Shown: positions 20,602-32,037 of the stretch, piece after piece
Layout of the letters: each line of letters begins with the position of its first letter
How positions within the stretch are numbered: position 1 is the stretch's first letter
Origin: Ophiosphaerella korrae
Lineage: Eukaryota > Ascomycota > Dothideomycetes > Pleosporales > Phaeosphaeriaceae
Length of the DNA stretch: 36,297 nt
NCBI GenBank assembly: GCA_028456385.1
Contig: JALNQF010000388.1
Coordinates: 1 to 36,297 of the forward strand
Direction: 5' to 3'
Translations under genes and position numbers: made by a program
Notes under the pieces: model-generated
The model's input: the letters and a program-made list of their open reading frames with translations, nothing else
Told to the model about the DNA's origin: nothing
Databases searched by the model: none

Positions 20602-20852
20602 GGCGAGAATCAATGAGTAGAGGTTGTGGGTGCAATGAAAGGCTGTCTATGAAGAGGGGGATGCGTTTGAGAAGAAAGGTGAACCAGTTGTCTATCTTGC
20701 GGTTGGGCAACGGCTCGGCTATAAACACTTTCGTCGTAAGGGGTGCAGGTCCATGAGACTCCGAGAATACAGCCCGGCACATGGACACAGACCACCTATC
20801 AGTCAACGGGAACTATCACCCAATAGCTATGACTGTCATCATCCGGGCTTTA

Positions 20853-20876
20853 GGGGGTCCTAAAACTGGGACCCCC
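20853..20876. repeat. G/C palindrome with spacer upstream of the recombinase (candidate element end)
   Basis: GGGGGTCC, TAAAACTG, GGACCCCC: eight complementary pairs around an 8-bp spacer, 250 bp upstream of the recombinase ATG. It is similar, in the same orientation, to 15017-15037, and both are followed within about 12 bp by ATACTC. Captain-type genes usually sit just inside one element end and read inward, which fits this position. Confidence 0.45.
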
Positions 20877-22988
20877 AGAAGTCATACTCCTTCGGCAGGA
20901 AGCAGCCCCGACACAAACACTCCGTATTCTATGAGGCGTAATATAATACCATAATTACAGATATACCACTATCTGATTCCCAGTCAATCATTCTGAACGG
21001 TAGTGGTTAATTAGTTGAAGGAAAGGTAACAGTGATAGTGAGCACATAATCACCAACATACTCAGATATATTACTACAATGTGTGAGCTGCATTTTCGCA
21101 TAACCATCAAAAACCGTGATACAGAGACTACTAAAGCACATCAGTACGAATAGGAAACGTGTGCACGAAGGAGGCTCAAGACGGATCTCCAGAGAGTAAG
21201 ATTGTATATGCTCGCGTAAAGTTGCCGGTGTTTGGCAGAAGAGTTGGGGGGGACCAGAATCAGGACCGAGACCAAAACGGAGTGAAGTATGAGCAGCCTG
21301 AGGCACCAAGATTTTGATCATTGCTGAGCCTGAGCGAGCTTGATCGAGCCTGAGCAAAGCATGATCTGGCATGATCTGGCATGAGCAGTGGCAGTGCAAA
21401 GCTGAGTGAAGCTGAGCCGACGTTGAGCCGAGCACGATTCTGCTGATGTAATGTACCAAGACTGGCTAACCTACCTGGGTGTATGCTTGGGGTAGATTTC
21501 ACCCGAAAATCGCGATTGAAGTTGTTTTGTCTGAGTGACAATAGACGGCAGGACTATGCACCATAGAATATTTCCCAGGTACATCTCGATCGCCTGCTTG
21601 TAAAGATATAATGAAACGATCCACTTCCATGCGTCTTATAAGAACCTCTCTTTACGAAATTTCTCTCTATCGATATTTCTATCACCCTCACTGCATGTAT
21701 TGTCCTTCCCTCCTCGTATTAATAGGCTTCTATCGTTGCGTTCTTGAAATTCTCGACGTCTTCGTATGGGCAAAATGTGTCGTCGTAGCTATGAGTAGTG
21801 TAAATTAGGGCAGGAAGGTTGTGATCAACTTTATGGAAAATCTTGTACATGCTAGCAAAGGCCCGGTGGAAGGAAACCCATGTCACTTGAGAAACTGAGT
21901 CTCCGCCACTGTTGCTTTTATGTGTTGAAGCATTGCATCTTTAGGTAGCCTTATCCCCATATTCTTAATCAATACTATACCTATACAAACATATTGTAAT
22001 TGAGCAATGATCCTAAAAATAGCTTATATTTAAGTTACAAAGCTTACATCGACTTCCGAGGTTTTTGTGTATCTACCTGCAGCCTACTGCATGTGCACAA
22101 CATTGCTAATAGCGGCTTCCTAATGCATGGTGTATAGAGGCCATTCGACTGGAATATGGAGCGGCTTCAAACGCCCCAACCCTTGTCCAGAAAAGTTCAA
22201 TGGCTTGAAAAAAAGGCGCTAGGGAGCCATCGTATTCCCGGAAGTCAGTAAGTGGGAATGACCAAAAGATCCTTTAGCCTGCAGTTGCTTAATGGTTAGT
22301 CCATCTGCTATACCCAGTTGTGTCTACTAACCTGCCATGAACTACAGAAGAGGAACCAATGTGCTACCAGTTTTTCTGACCACCCTTGGTCGAGTACCAT
22401 CCTTTTGAGGAGCTCAAGCTCGAGTGTCAGTCTAGATGCCACTAGCGAACTTGTGCGAAAGAAGGCGAACATGTACATGCAAGCGAGCCGTCTTGGATAC
22501 ATGCTAGCGCGGCAGATCTATGCTGCATTGTTTTCTCAATTCGTGCTCGTCAATTATATAGTAGAGACATGGATATATGTAGGTACGTGATTACGGGTTG
22601 CTAGTGTTTTGTAGAGGCCGGCGTGTGTATTGGCCAGGGCGAAAACCGTATATAGATTAGGACTATTTTCGAACCATGTCTTATTATTTACTGTTTTATG
22701 AAGCCGGCATAGCTAAGGAGACTTGGTGTCTTTTCTACGGTCAAGAGGTGGCTCTCTAGCCCCTCGTTCTCAAAACCAATAAAAGCAGAATTTCCGATTG
22801 CTCGAAACGAGTTTCTCGCCTAGCCAGCCTAGCCGTCCTAGCCCTTGCAAAACAAATTCATGTCCAGCTGAAAACAGGACAAGGTGAGCAACTGTTGGTT
22901 TGATAACTCATAGCAACACGTTGCTATAAAGCCCCTGCTAGCGTACAACAGGAACATCATTACGTAGGCATTGAACAACCACACACCA
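20877..22988. other. Intergenic region with low-complexity GAGC-rich patch
   Basis: About 2.1 kb without a supportable gene. Between 21320 and 21430 there are repeated CTGAGC/TGAGCGA units and a tandem CATGATCTGG doublet (around 21359-21380). Small ORFs (21007-21459, 21611-21808, 22318-22590) resemble nothing known. The last few hundred bases probably serve as promoter for the 392-aa gene. Confidence 0.5.
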
Positions 22989-24284
22989 ATGCGTGCTGTC
23001 AACAGGATGACTCTTGCGGTATTAGAGAATTTATTGCCAAGTGATCTTGATAAAAGTAACGTATGCGACTCCTCCTATCACGTATGCTCTGCTGATTGCG
23101 GCACAGCTACTCATCCTCCAGAGATTCCTCGAACGAGCGTCGCAAGCAGACTGGCTCAAACTGCTTCCGGAAGGCTACAAGCTGCAGGCTCCGCGGCCAA
23201 GCAAAGCGCTTTCGCTTCTGGAACATGCTGTTGGGTTCATCAAGGCTGATATACATCTTACCAACGTTCAGCTTAGCAACTTATGGGCATCCGGTCCAGC
23301 GATATTCCATTCTGCTGGGCCACCCCTGCGACCCTCTAAGTTACTTCGCAGTATCGACCAATTTCGGGTTGGCAATGCTCTAAATTACTGCCTTATAAGA
23401 ATAATGCTGGTTCTCTTCTCACATAATTTTGATGAAATTGCGGCAAATGTACCTGACGAAGCGCTTAGCATAGGGCGAGGCCGCACGACTGTGGCTCTTG
23501 AAGTATGCATTCATCAATCCCAAATAGAGTCAGAAAAGGTACGCAGGATACAGAAGAGAAGCGCGATCTATTTAGCGACCGCCGAGCACGAAGGCCTCGG
23601 GTCGCTCTTAGCAATGGGGAGCAATTTCCGCATGTGAGAGAGTGCCTGTTCATTTTTTGTAATCTATACGGCTAAGGAATGCACCTGGGAAAATGAATCT
23701 CGAGAAAGAAGACACAAAGCATTCTATCAAATTCGCAACAACAATCCCAATATTGCAATCGATTTCACGAACTTGATTATGTAGCTGCCTCCCTGATTAT
23801 TAAAGGCCTTCAGGAATCTGGTTGGACAGACGCCCAAATTTCAGGGAGCGGAAGTCGATTGTTGGGCCTTGTCGGCAAATATGTGGACTTGACACTACTT
23901 GAGAACGGGAACGTCGTTTTCAAAGGGGCCCCGGCGCAATCAATCCTCCGCACTAATACCCCACTTGAAGGAAACCTACCATCTGGTCACATAGCTGGCC
24001 GTGAGCCACCTAGCAAAAAGCAAAGAGTTATGAGCGAGTCTCAAGTGGACCAGCGCCCAGCGCAAGCGTTGCATGTAACGGAGGGTATCTCTAGGTACCC
24101 TATGTGTCTGCTACTACATGCTCCTATAGACACCTTCCTCCCACAGTTTCAGGAGACACTAGGAGAACATTTGGACAACACAGAAACAACAACTTTCAAA
24201 TTTCGTATACCGTTGTCTATATATGTCACAAGTATGGATTTCGAGGATGGTGATTTTTGCTCTGAGTTAACTATGTACTCTTAG
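22989..24284 (+). CDS. Hypothetical protein, 392 aa, three exons
   Basis: Exons 22989-23060, 23107-23633 and 23705-24284 join in phase. Intron 23061-23106 has a GTATGC donor and a TGCTGAT branch; intron 23634-23704 has a GTGAGA donor and CTCGAG acceptor. The protein has a helical N-terminal half (LLILQRFLERASQADWLKLL, ALSLLEHAVGFIKADI), a middle with HELDYVAASLIIKGLQESGW and a basic PPSKKQRV patch that could be a nuclear signal, and a mixed alpha/beta C-terminus. No family recognised and no membrane segment. Its stop codon overlaps the stop of the convergent minus-strand gene by four bases. The start is the first ATG of the frame; a non-ATG extension to 22971 is unlikely. Confidence 0.6.
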
Positions 24285-25035
24285 TTACCCGCACCAAATC
24301 CCACTTGCTTCGTAGTAAATGTTCGTATCAAAAGAATAGGAACCCAGCGATGCTGGACTCTGAAATGCACATTTTCAAAAACGACAGTGATGGATGACAG
24401 AAACTCGCTTCCGTACTCACACCGCATACGCGTGAAACTTTGCAGCTGTAAAGCTGCTTCTTCAGCGGAATTCTTTGGGTCTTGAAGTTGTGCAAAGAAT
24501 CCTTTGAGGTTTTCTGACGCTTCGATAAGTGATAGAGAGCCATGAAGAGCTAGGACAGGAATAGGAAATGGTAGAAGAAATACAGCCTCATCTTTACCAA
24601 CTTCGAGCCAGTTATCACTTGTAAGGAGTATCCCAGGTGGTAATTGTCCAGTTATCTTGCTTTCATCTCAGTGGCCAGAACTCTCTGAAAATCGGAGACC
24701 TTCAAAGTTTAGTCACGGCCAAGCAATGTTTTGCATCCAAATACACACCATTTCCCTGACAATTTTGCCATAAAATTTGTCAAATTCAGGACGCTTCCAC
24801 CCGAATTTGAACAAAGGCATATCATCTGGGATTTTTACCCTTGTGATGCTTTCAAGAAGAGCAGTAGTTTCTAATAGAGACGCAAGCTTTGGTACAGACT
24901 CCGCTACAACGGGAGGTATCGTCAGTCTAGCATGCAAAGCCATAATGTAGCTTTCACGCAATTTGTAGGGATGCAATACAATATTAACACTCGTAGAGAA
25001 GAGATGATAGGTAGGCGACTTTTGTGGGATGACTA
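24281..25035 (-). CDS. Hypothetical protein, 3' exons of a minus-strand gene
   Basis: Two exons, 25035-24717 and 24659-24281, join in phase across an intron (24716-24660, GTGACT donor, CACTGAG branch, AAAG acceptor). The second exon lacks any ATG, so it is easy to miss, but it is open for 125 codons with coding-like content (GILLTSDNWLEVGKDEAVF, LPFPIPVLALHGSLSLIEAS, EFLSSITVVFENVHFRVQHR). The first exon reads SPTYHLFSTSVNIVLHPYKL and MALHARLTIPPVVAESVPKL. Upstream of 25035 is a good intron end (CTAAC branch, AAATAG acceptor), so at least one 5' exon exists, probably in 25127-25506. No family recognised. It converges on, and overlaps by 4 bp, the 392-aa gene. Confidence 0.5.
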
Positions 25036-25126
25036 CTATTTGGTACCAGTTAGGTCAGCCGATGCTGTAGAAAAACGATACTCCATTCCGATCAGGCGAA
25101 TCATATGATTGCTTCTATGTAGTGTT

Positions 25127-25506
25127 TTATGAACTTTCGTTCCTCTGTGACTCAGAATCACGAGATAGCCTCGAAAGGTCTTCATCTTGGCTTTCATCAT
25201 CTCTCAACTGCAAAGTCCGAGCCAGCACTGCGTTGGGTCTCGATATTGAGCCAGTAGAAGCATTATCCCCTCGATTGCCAGTGCCATTGACTTCCTCAGT
25301 CACAGTTGTAGTATTATTATTGCTTTGCGATTCGGGAACATTGTTAGAGGAAGCATTGTGAGGACTATGTTGATTGTTTGTCATAGTGCGTGACGTTATG
25401 CCGTTGAAGCGAGCAAGTTCCTGTGCAAATCTGGTGAATACATGATATCTCAACACATCTTATACTAAGACGATTATCACTTACTCTGGTTGAATAAACA
25501 CCCTGC
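25127..25506 (-). CDS. Probable upstream exons of the same minus-strand gene
   Basis: A 22-nt microexon (25506-25485) with a TACTAAC branch before it joins in phase to an exon from 25430 across a 54-nt GTAAGT...CACCAG intron, giving RVFIQPEFAQELARFNGI. The following sequence is Asn/Ser/Thr/Asp-rich and disordered (SNNVPESQSNNNTTT, RLSRDSESQRNES). Splicing from the Glu-Arg-rich end (GTTCAT donor near 25125) to 25035 keeps phase, which would link it to the 24281-25035 exons, but that donor is weak. The true 5' end was not found. Function unknown. Confidence 0.35.
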
Positions 25507-25753
25507 CTGAAAACGTATAGCACACTGCGTTAGTAGTACAAGAGAGGACGACATGTGATATTATACACAGCTCTCCCGCCCTCGCTTTACCCTGTCTGTC
25601 TATTGTCTTAGCACTTAGAAGACAATCAGGGCAGTATCAAAACAGCGTTATTCCTTGTACTGCTACTGCAGGCGTAAAATGGTGTGTGTTTGCATGCTGA
25701 GAGAAGCATTCAGATGCAGCTAAGGAATACATTTAGTTTCAGAAAACTTAATT

Positions 25754-25784
25754 GGAAGGTGGGAAGGTAGGAAGGTAGGAAGGT
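25754..25784. repeat. Short tandem GGAAGGT(A/G) array
   Basis: About four copies of an 8-bp unit (GGAAGGTG/GGAAGGTA). Simple microsatellite. Confidence 0.8.
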
Positions 25785-26148
25785 GGCCTGTGCGGAGATG
25801 GCTTGCACTAATCACGTTGCTCCTCTCCTTCTAAATTTACTCTAAGGGAGCCGATAATTATGTAGCATTTTTGAGGTGTTTATAGCATGATAATTTTGCT
25901 GTGGCATTCTCCTTTGTCTTGCCATTTGCCCGTTTCTACTTCCCCTTCTGCATGAAAGTTTACTTGGTGCTAGGGATTGTTGGGCGGCGTGTGCAATGCT
26001 GAATCTTGTCTTTTTTTGCGGTCTAATTCTACGCATTTGGGATTGGAATATTTATCTGCGGTCGAGAATACGTCAGGAAAAAAATTGTCATAGTGGAAAT
26101 CTATTCAACACGTAGTAACAGAAGTGGCAGTGGGCACACCTACAAGGA

Positions 26149-26178
26149 GACCCTTTATGTCGCGCCTGATAAAGGGTC
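26149..26178. repeat. Perfect inverted repeat GACCCTTTAT / ATAAAGGGTC
   Basis: Ten-base perfect arms around a 10-nt GC-rich loop (GTCGCGCCTG). It could form a hairpin, be a dimer binding site or be the remnant of a small inverted-repeat element. No flanking direct repeat was recognised. Confidence 0.7.
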
Positions 26179-26415
26179 GTATGGTCATCCCAAGACTATG
26201 TTGCTGCCATCATACCAATCTGGAGTGCCAACACATTCATAGATGTCATCTTTGATATAAAAAGCGGTGATTATCATTACAACACTAAGCTACTACCACA
26301 AACAGTAATGTTATTGTCTGGAGACACTCTCGACATTTCCTTCGAAATGCCTGCTCATGTTCCGTTTGAAATGATCTCCACCCTAAGTTGGAGTTGACCT
26401 CACCTGAGGAGGCAG

Positions 26416-27276
26416 CTACATGAGACCAAATTCATAACGATTCTGGTCGCCCAAAGTGCATGCAATGTCCACCGTATACGATATGAGTGGAGGTTCATCC
26501 TGGTGGTGCATATTCGGAAGTGGAATCAGGAGGGAAGACGGTGTACTTTGGCTAGCGGCAAGATAGTCAGGAGCGGATATTTGTTGACCAGGTGTCCATT
26601 CTGTGTGTATATCGGAGGGGGGTGTGACTTGCGGTTCTATTGGCGGCCGAGTGGATGTCACAGCGTACTGAATCGGCACCTGTGAATCTGTACTCATTCC
26701 TACAAAACTTGTACTTCCTTCCTCCAAGCTTCCCACCTCTTCTGATTCCAGTACGACACTAGAATTTTGCTCAAGCTCCAGGTAATTCAGAGCGGCGCAT
26801 GAGAAATGCCTTGACCTCACATCCGAACTCATGTTGCCATCGCGCAGAGCCTGGTTGTCTTCTACTATCACCGTATCAGCTACTGATGCTTTCCGATGCC
26901 TCATAGGGTGTAAGATTAAGGAACTTGAAGAACTCACCATTGGGTCCTATTCTCTTCCTTTTCCTCGCTAAGTTGGCGTGATTCGGCAAATAATTTACAC
27001 TCCGGTGGTCTGAGCCCAGTCTGGGACTAGATATGTACTGATAGATTGGATAACGACTACGCAGAATCAGCGATAGAAGCAAAAAAATGAAGATGGAGAA
27101 GCACCTTTAGCTCCAGGTCGATTTGTGTTCTCCATTCGTGCCTCAAAGACTTCATTCATTGACATCACTAGCTTGCTTGCATTTGCGTCAGCTAGAGACT
27201 GATTTGCGTGGATATGTTCACATGCTTTGTCAAGATCAGTTTGTGCTGTTCGGGCGCTGAAGCTCTTAACTCTCAA
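26416..27276 (-). CDS. Hypothetical Ser/Pro-rich protein, C-terminal exons, uncertain 5' end
   Basis: The last exon runs from 26881 to 26416 and reads ADTVIVEDNQALRDGNMS, then an acidic and Pro/Ser-rich region ending DQNRYEFGLM. It joins in phase to an upstream exon ending at about 26940 (GTGAGT donor, CAGTAG acceptor) that carries a basic cluster, LARKRKRIGPN, a likely nuclear signal. A further exon around 27276-27103 (AQTDLDKACEHIHANQSL, LVMSMNEVFEARMENTN) probably precedes it, but the exact acceptor is ambiguous because of phase. No ATG start was fixed. Composition suggests a nuclear regulatory or disordered protein; no family recognised. Confidence 0.4.
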
Positions 27277-28474
27277 TCCCTTCGAAGTCTGTAAAGGTAC
27301 GACTTCACCGTTTTAAAGCCGGTTTGGGTCTATGTGCAATTGTTGCGGAGCAAAAGTTAGAGCCCGAACTCTAAGGTTCTGTTTACTTGAACGGTATCTG
27401 TACCATGACAGCAATCCAACGAGTTGCATCATACTAATGTCTCGATAAGCACTGGCCTTTCTCGCATAACTGTGCCATGTTCTTCACAACTTCTGGTTCG
27501 TAACAGTACTATAATCCACAAATGATCATATAAATTAGGAGATGAACCAGGTACAAGTGCTGACTAGTTGAACCAGTAACTTTGGAGGTTCTGGTAGATC
27601 GCATAGGTAGGGTTGACCGCGATGCTGGGATCGAATGTACTGACATACTCTTAGATCAAATTTAAATCCCCGATAACGAGATCAGCTTGGTCAATATCCT
27701 TGAGGATCCCTTCGAAGTGGTTGATATCAACAAAGTCTCTTGAGGACTGTGTGTCCCAGTAAAAGTTGGAACAATATTGCGAGGCTGACACTCAAATGAC
27801 AGATTAGGAAATCTTCTTTTACTTCACGGTGCACTCCACAAATGTTCATGCTCGTATTAATCGCATCGTCTACATAGGTGGCCTAACCACCTTGGAGAGT
27901 GGTATGCAACCGAACTAAATGGCGAGGTCCCGAAGCCGAGGCCGTTCTATGATTGGTCCATGTTTTAGGCTGACAATTTATGTTTGTAATCCAGTCCTTT
28001 GTTCTGCCGGCTCCGCAGCTTCGGAGTATCAAACACTCCATCGCACATTAAGAATACGGTTCAATCTAGGGTCGGAAGGTTCCGATACATAGTGATGGGG
28101 GTGAACATTCTAGCAGGTGTAACCTTCTCATTGATTTGAAATTTGGATGATGTTAGAGCCCCACCAACTTCTGGGATGAGACACCAAGACAAAATTCATA
28201 ATTAGGATATCTAGTAGAAATATCCTTAACTCCGTCACGGACGACCTCTTCGTGCGGTGTGATGATTGCCGGCTTTCGTTCTACGCGAATGCGCGAAACT
28301 ACACGTGAGGGGGGCGTTGAACTAATAAGGCAGACGGCTGAAAAGCCACGACTACTAAGTATAAAGCGCCTGCCCCTCGTCACTGATTTCACAACACACA
28401 TCCATTCCTATTCATCTTTATCCTTAATAATCTTTGTATCTTTTTGCACCCAGATATCCAACAAAACGACCACT
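27277..28474. other. Intergenic region; promoter of the DUF1993 gene at its right end
   Basis: No convincing gene in about 1.2 kb. A GTATAAAG sequence near 28359, about 115 bp upstream of the DUF1993 ATG, is a plausible TATA box. 5' exons of the minus-strand gene could extend into the left edge. Confidence 0.45.
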
Positions 28475-29127
28475 ATGACTGCAGCCGTCTCATTTCACAA
28501 GCTTGCTCTTGGACCCATCCTCAGCGGGCTCAAGAATGCTCAAGCATTCATAGCTAAGGGTCAAGCCCATGCCGAAGCTCAGGGCCATAATCCAGATGAT
28601 TATCTGACGGCAAGACTTCACCCCGAAATGGCCAACTTTATCTACCAGGTGCAGCGCTTCACCGACACCGCAAAGGGTGTCCCATCACGAGTCAATCCCA
28701 AGAACGAAGTGATATCTATACCAGACGTCGAAAAGACGTTTCCGGAGCTACAAGAACGTATCAAGCGGACCATTGAATACCTCGAAAGCATTGACGAGAA
28801 GAGTTTCGAAGGTCAAGAAGGCCACGAGTTTACCATTCAGTATAAGAATGGTACTGTTGAAGCACACTATACTGCGCTTGAATTTGTGATGGCATTTGCA
28901 CATCCCAACTTCTGGTGAGTAGTTCTTTGCTCCACACAGGCGCCAACGATATAAGAAAGAGGTAGAAGCAGTACACGAGAGATCACAATGTGTTAATGAG
29001 AAGTAGGTTCCACATTGTCACCGCATACGACATTCTCAGGATGAAGGGTGTTGATGTAGGCAAGTTCGACTTCTTGAACGCTGCGGGCCTCATCAAAATC
29101 ACTCCGGTCAAGAAAGCGGAAGAGTAG
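28475..29127 (+). CDS. DUF1993 family protein, 186 aa, two exons
   Basis: Exon 1 (28475-28914) joins exon 2 (29007-29127) across a 92-nt intron (GTGAGT donor, TTAATG branch, TAG acceptor), splitting a Trp codon. The protein matches the DUF1993 family common in ascomycetes: an N-terminal FHKLALGPILSGLKNAQAF, HPEMANFIYQVQRFTDTAKG in the middle, then FPELQERIKRTIEYLESID, and the C-terminal HPNFWFHIVTAYDILRMKGV plus a short tail. The family is predicted to be an all-helical, DinB-like four-helix bundle of unknown function, probably soluble. Length is normal for the family. The ATG is the first in frame after a 5' leader; the open frame extends upstream to 28259 without another credible start. Confidence 0.9.
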
Positions 29128-29555
29128 ATGTATATTGTATGAAGAGATGGCTTTGATTCGATGCTCGAATAAAGGTATCTCCTTGGCTGTCCTTATCATT
29201 TAGCGGCTATAAGATCAATAATATACGAGTCCCTTCTGAAATCTACTTTTGTGCCAAGGATAACAGATTACGTTGTCAATTGCCGCAGCTGCTAGCTTCG
29301 GCACACTCTCTACTGCATCGTAGAAACTAACACGTTCAGCCTTTTGGATGTATGAACCTGTATTCTGGATTTGAGCGATTATGATACTCGACTACTTGTA
29401 GAACTTATCAAGGTATGTTGAATCACCAAGACTTTGCAGACTATCTACCGACAACCACAACGATGGGCCGAACAATAATTTTTGACAGCCATTAGGTACC
29501 CGTTGATCATGATAGAATCGATTGGATTTGGCGAGGAACCCAGTCTACCATCAAC

Positions 29556-31005
29556 TCAAAACACCGTACCATCGCTTTCAATGATAATCGGGCTCGACTT
29601 TGTCTGCGGCCGCTTCTTTGCCGCAACCTCCCTTCCGGACTTCCAAGTCCCAGCCTCAAGCAGCTGGGCCATCGTCAGATGCGCCCCATTCATCCGTTCT
29701 AGAACCATAGTATAAAGCTTGTCGACCAGCACTAGAGTCATCGCTCGCCATTCTACTATTACGTCGTCGCCCGCCTTGAACAGTGGAAGATCGCTGCCGG
29801 ATGCTTTGAGGCCTTTCTCGAGTGAGGCTTGCTTGAGCGATAATACCCCCATATCTACAAATAGGCCACCATTGCGATATTCAGGTAGGGCGGTCAGTGA
29901 GTCGCTTCCAGTCCATTTGACGCCCAGGACGCGTTGGAATGGGACTATGAGGGAGTATGCAAGCCATTGGGTGAGCTTGTGGAAGGGCTGGATGAAATTA
30001 CTTTCATCGCTGGAGCTGGATTTGGATTGCGTCTTGAGGGTACTAAGTGGCCATGCATCACCAATAGGTTGGCCGTTGACATTTGTGCGATCTTGTGGCC
30101 ACACAGGGATGAGTAATTTCTGGAGAATGTCCCAGAATGTTACGACGTCCAGCACCGAGGGATCATCGGCTATCTTTCTCAGGTGGTCTGTGGTATATTT
30201 AGTATCTTCCATAGCTTCGAATACGTGTACAAACCGACAACGTTTCCTGGTCGACCCTCTTCGCCAAACACGTCGGGCTGAGCGAGCAGTGATTTTCCTA
30301 AACCTCTTAACAAGTCTGCACGCGATTCCAGACCCAGTATCGGGTTGCTATCCGAGATCTGGAAGTTTTCTGCCAAGGCATCGGTCTTGAGTTGCGCCAG
30401 CCCCTTACCTATATTATCTATTAGCAGAAAGCCGAAATATGAATAAGTTATTGTTCACCATCAACGACTGGCCGTTTTCCATCCTTGCTTGCTGTGAAAG
30501 CAAGATTCTTGAACATGTAGAAGCTAGCAACAGCAAGGCCCTCGCTGCGTTCGTACTTTCGATCAGTCCCCGGCTCGACATACCGCCAGTGATCACCAGC
30601 ACCTGCGTCAAGTAGCACCGAGACAAAGAAGAGGTCGATGAGGCGGCGGGTAACTTCTACGTCATCTGCACCATCTTTCCTCCACTCGTTTGTTGCGTCA
30701 GCAATGCGAGGTACATTGCCGACTTCGAAGTGTTGCCATCGACCATGAGGTGGGATAGTGTCGAACCGATCAGGACCAAAGTCACGCTATAAGCCGTGTA
30801 TTTAGTCTCTTGAATTCTGTCAAGCAGTTAAGCCTCGGCACTAAATTACCTTGATGAGCGAAGTCACGAAGTCAGCAGTCTCGCATAGACGCTCTTCATG
30901 TACGTCGAAGTGGCTGAGCTTGCCAGCTGCTGCAGCTTCTCCCACCAATTTAGCTCGCTCTCGAACAGCGCGAAGAGACAGGAGGTATTTGACATTAGGA
31001 TCCAT
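29556..31005 (-). CDS. URC4-like uracil catabolism protein (DUF1688), 429 aa, four exons
   Basis: Exons 31005-30850, 30786-30459, 30408-30235 and 30187-29556 join in phase. The introns are 63, 50 and 47 nt, the last with a TACTAAA branch; the acceptor of intron 2 could also be 9 nt upstream. The product matches the DUF1688/URC4 family: N-terminal YLLSLRAVRERA, then LIDLFFVSVLLDAGAGDHWR, YERSEGLAVASFYMF, RPGNVVDHL restored exactly by the third splice, then PFHKLTQWLAYSLI and LPEYRNGGLFVDMGVL. URC4 takes part in the URC route of uracil breakdown in fungi; its precise biochemical step is not settled. Length is normal. It is tail-to-tail with the DUF1993 gene. No other URC gene (URC1, URC2) is visible in this window. 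Confidence 0.88.
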
Positions 31006-32037
31006 TCTGTTGATTTTGGTGGGCCTGAGGAAAGCTTAGCCTAGGTATGATTCCAGATGGAGTGTATGGTAGCAAGTAGCGGTGGGTGCTATCAGGTGTT
31101 GTTATAGCGTGGTGCTAGGCGATATTCGGCTGCATGCAGCTCCAAGTGTGACGATGCTGTGTCTGTGCCCACGAGGATTGTTACATGCCAATCTCATGTT
31201 GAGCACTTGCATAATGTACATGCTTGGGCTCACTGGCTGACCGTGTTGCCGTATTCTTGCTGACACTCCAGGGTGAGATTTCCCGTTGGAGTTTAGTTCT
31301 ATTAAATTACCTACCTGATTTGAAATGAACTGTAGAAAATGACTCTGCTTGGAGAATTAGGTTATATACCAAGCTAAAGATTGGGCTGAAATGGCGTACA
31401 ACTTCGGAGCCATTCTAACGTACACATCATGCTGCGATGGATGATATGCACTAGCCAAGTATTTTCTCGAACTGTCTGATTCTATCCAAACAAGTGCTCG
31501 GCGTAGTCTGCTGGGGTCAATGGTGTCTGATTGGATTGCACAACAGAGTTAGCAGTGAAGCATACAACCACTGAAAACAGATAACTAACAAATTAGCCAC
31601 AAAGTGGACGTTCAATATTATGTATCAAAATGAATAAACATCCACTGCGACATCCTTCAATCCCTCCTTTCTTCATGAGTATGTTGTGTGATGTAGCTTC
31701 TCACCAAAGAAGACGACTAGCTATCATAGGCAATATAGGCCACAAAAGAAGACAAAAAAATGGTCGGAAAGAATAGAGAAAAAGGAAAAGAGGACTCATT
31801 GGCTTTGGGAAGATGAGTCACGTCCAGTTCAACCATAAATTGCAGTTGGATCAGAGAAACATATCCTAGATTCTGGTAGAGTCCGCGCCGATGCTCGACA
31901 CTTCATTCTCCGTCTACGGGCAGGAGATTTGAGCATATTCCATCTCAGAACCCTGCGTGATTCTGCCAATCGTAGGCGATACAATCCAATTAAGCTTCCA
32001 GAAAATTTCCCACCTTCTTCCTACTCTCACGAGACGT
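31006..32037. other. Intergenic region upstream of the URC4-like gene
   Basis: About 1 kb between the start of the URC4-like gene and the 3' end of SNU13. No gene or repeat seen. The left part should contain the URC4-like promoter; a purine-rich AAAGAAGACAAAAAAATGG patch lies near 31745. Confidence 0.5.

Larger units (their letters stand above)
25507..26415. other. Intergenic region with short repeats
   Basis: No gene seen. It contains a GGAAGGTA-type short tandem array at 25754-25784 and a perfect 10-bp inverted repeat at 26149-26178, listed separately. Confidence 0.5.

Noticed and set aside
14795..21509. A 17/19 direct match, GGTAGAWTTCACCCGAWAA, at 14795 and 21491
   Set aside because: It brackets the recombinase region, but one such match is expected by chance when comparing all pairs of sites in 36 kb, so I do not call it a target duplication.
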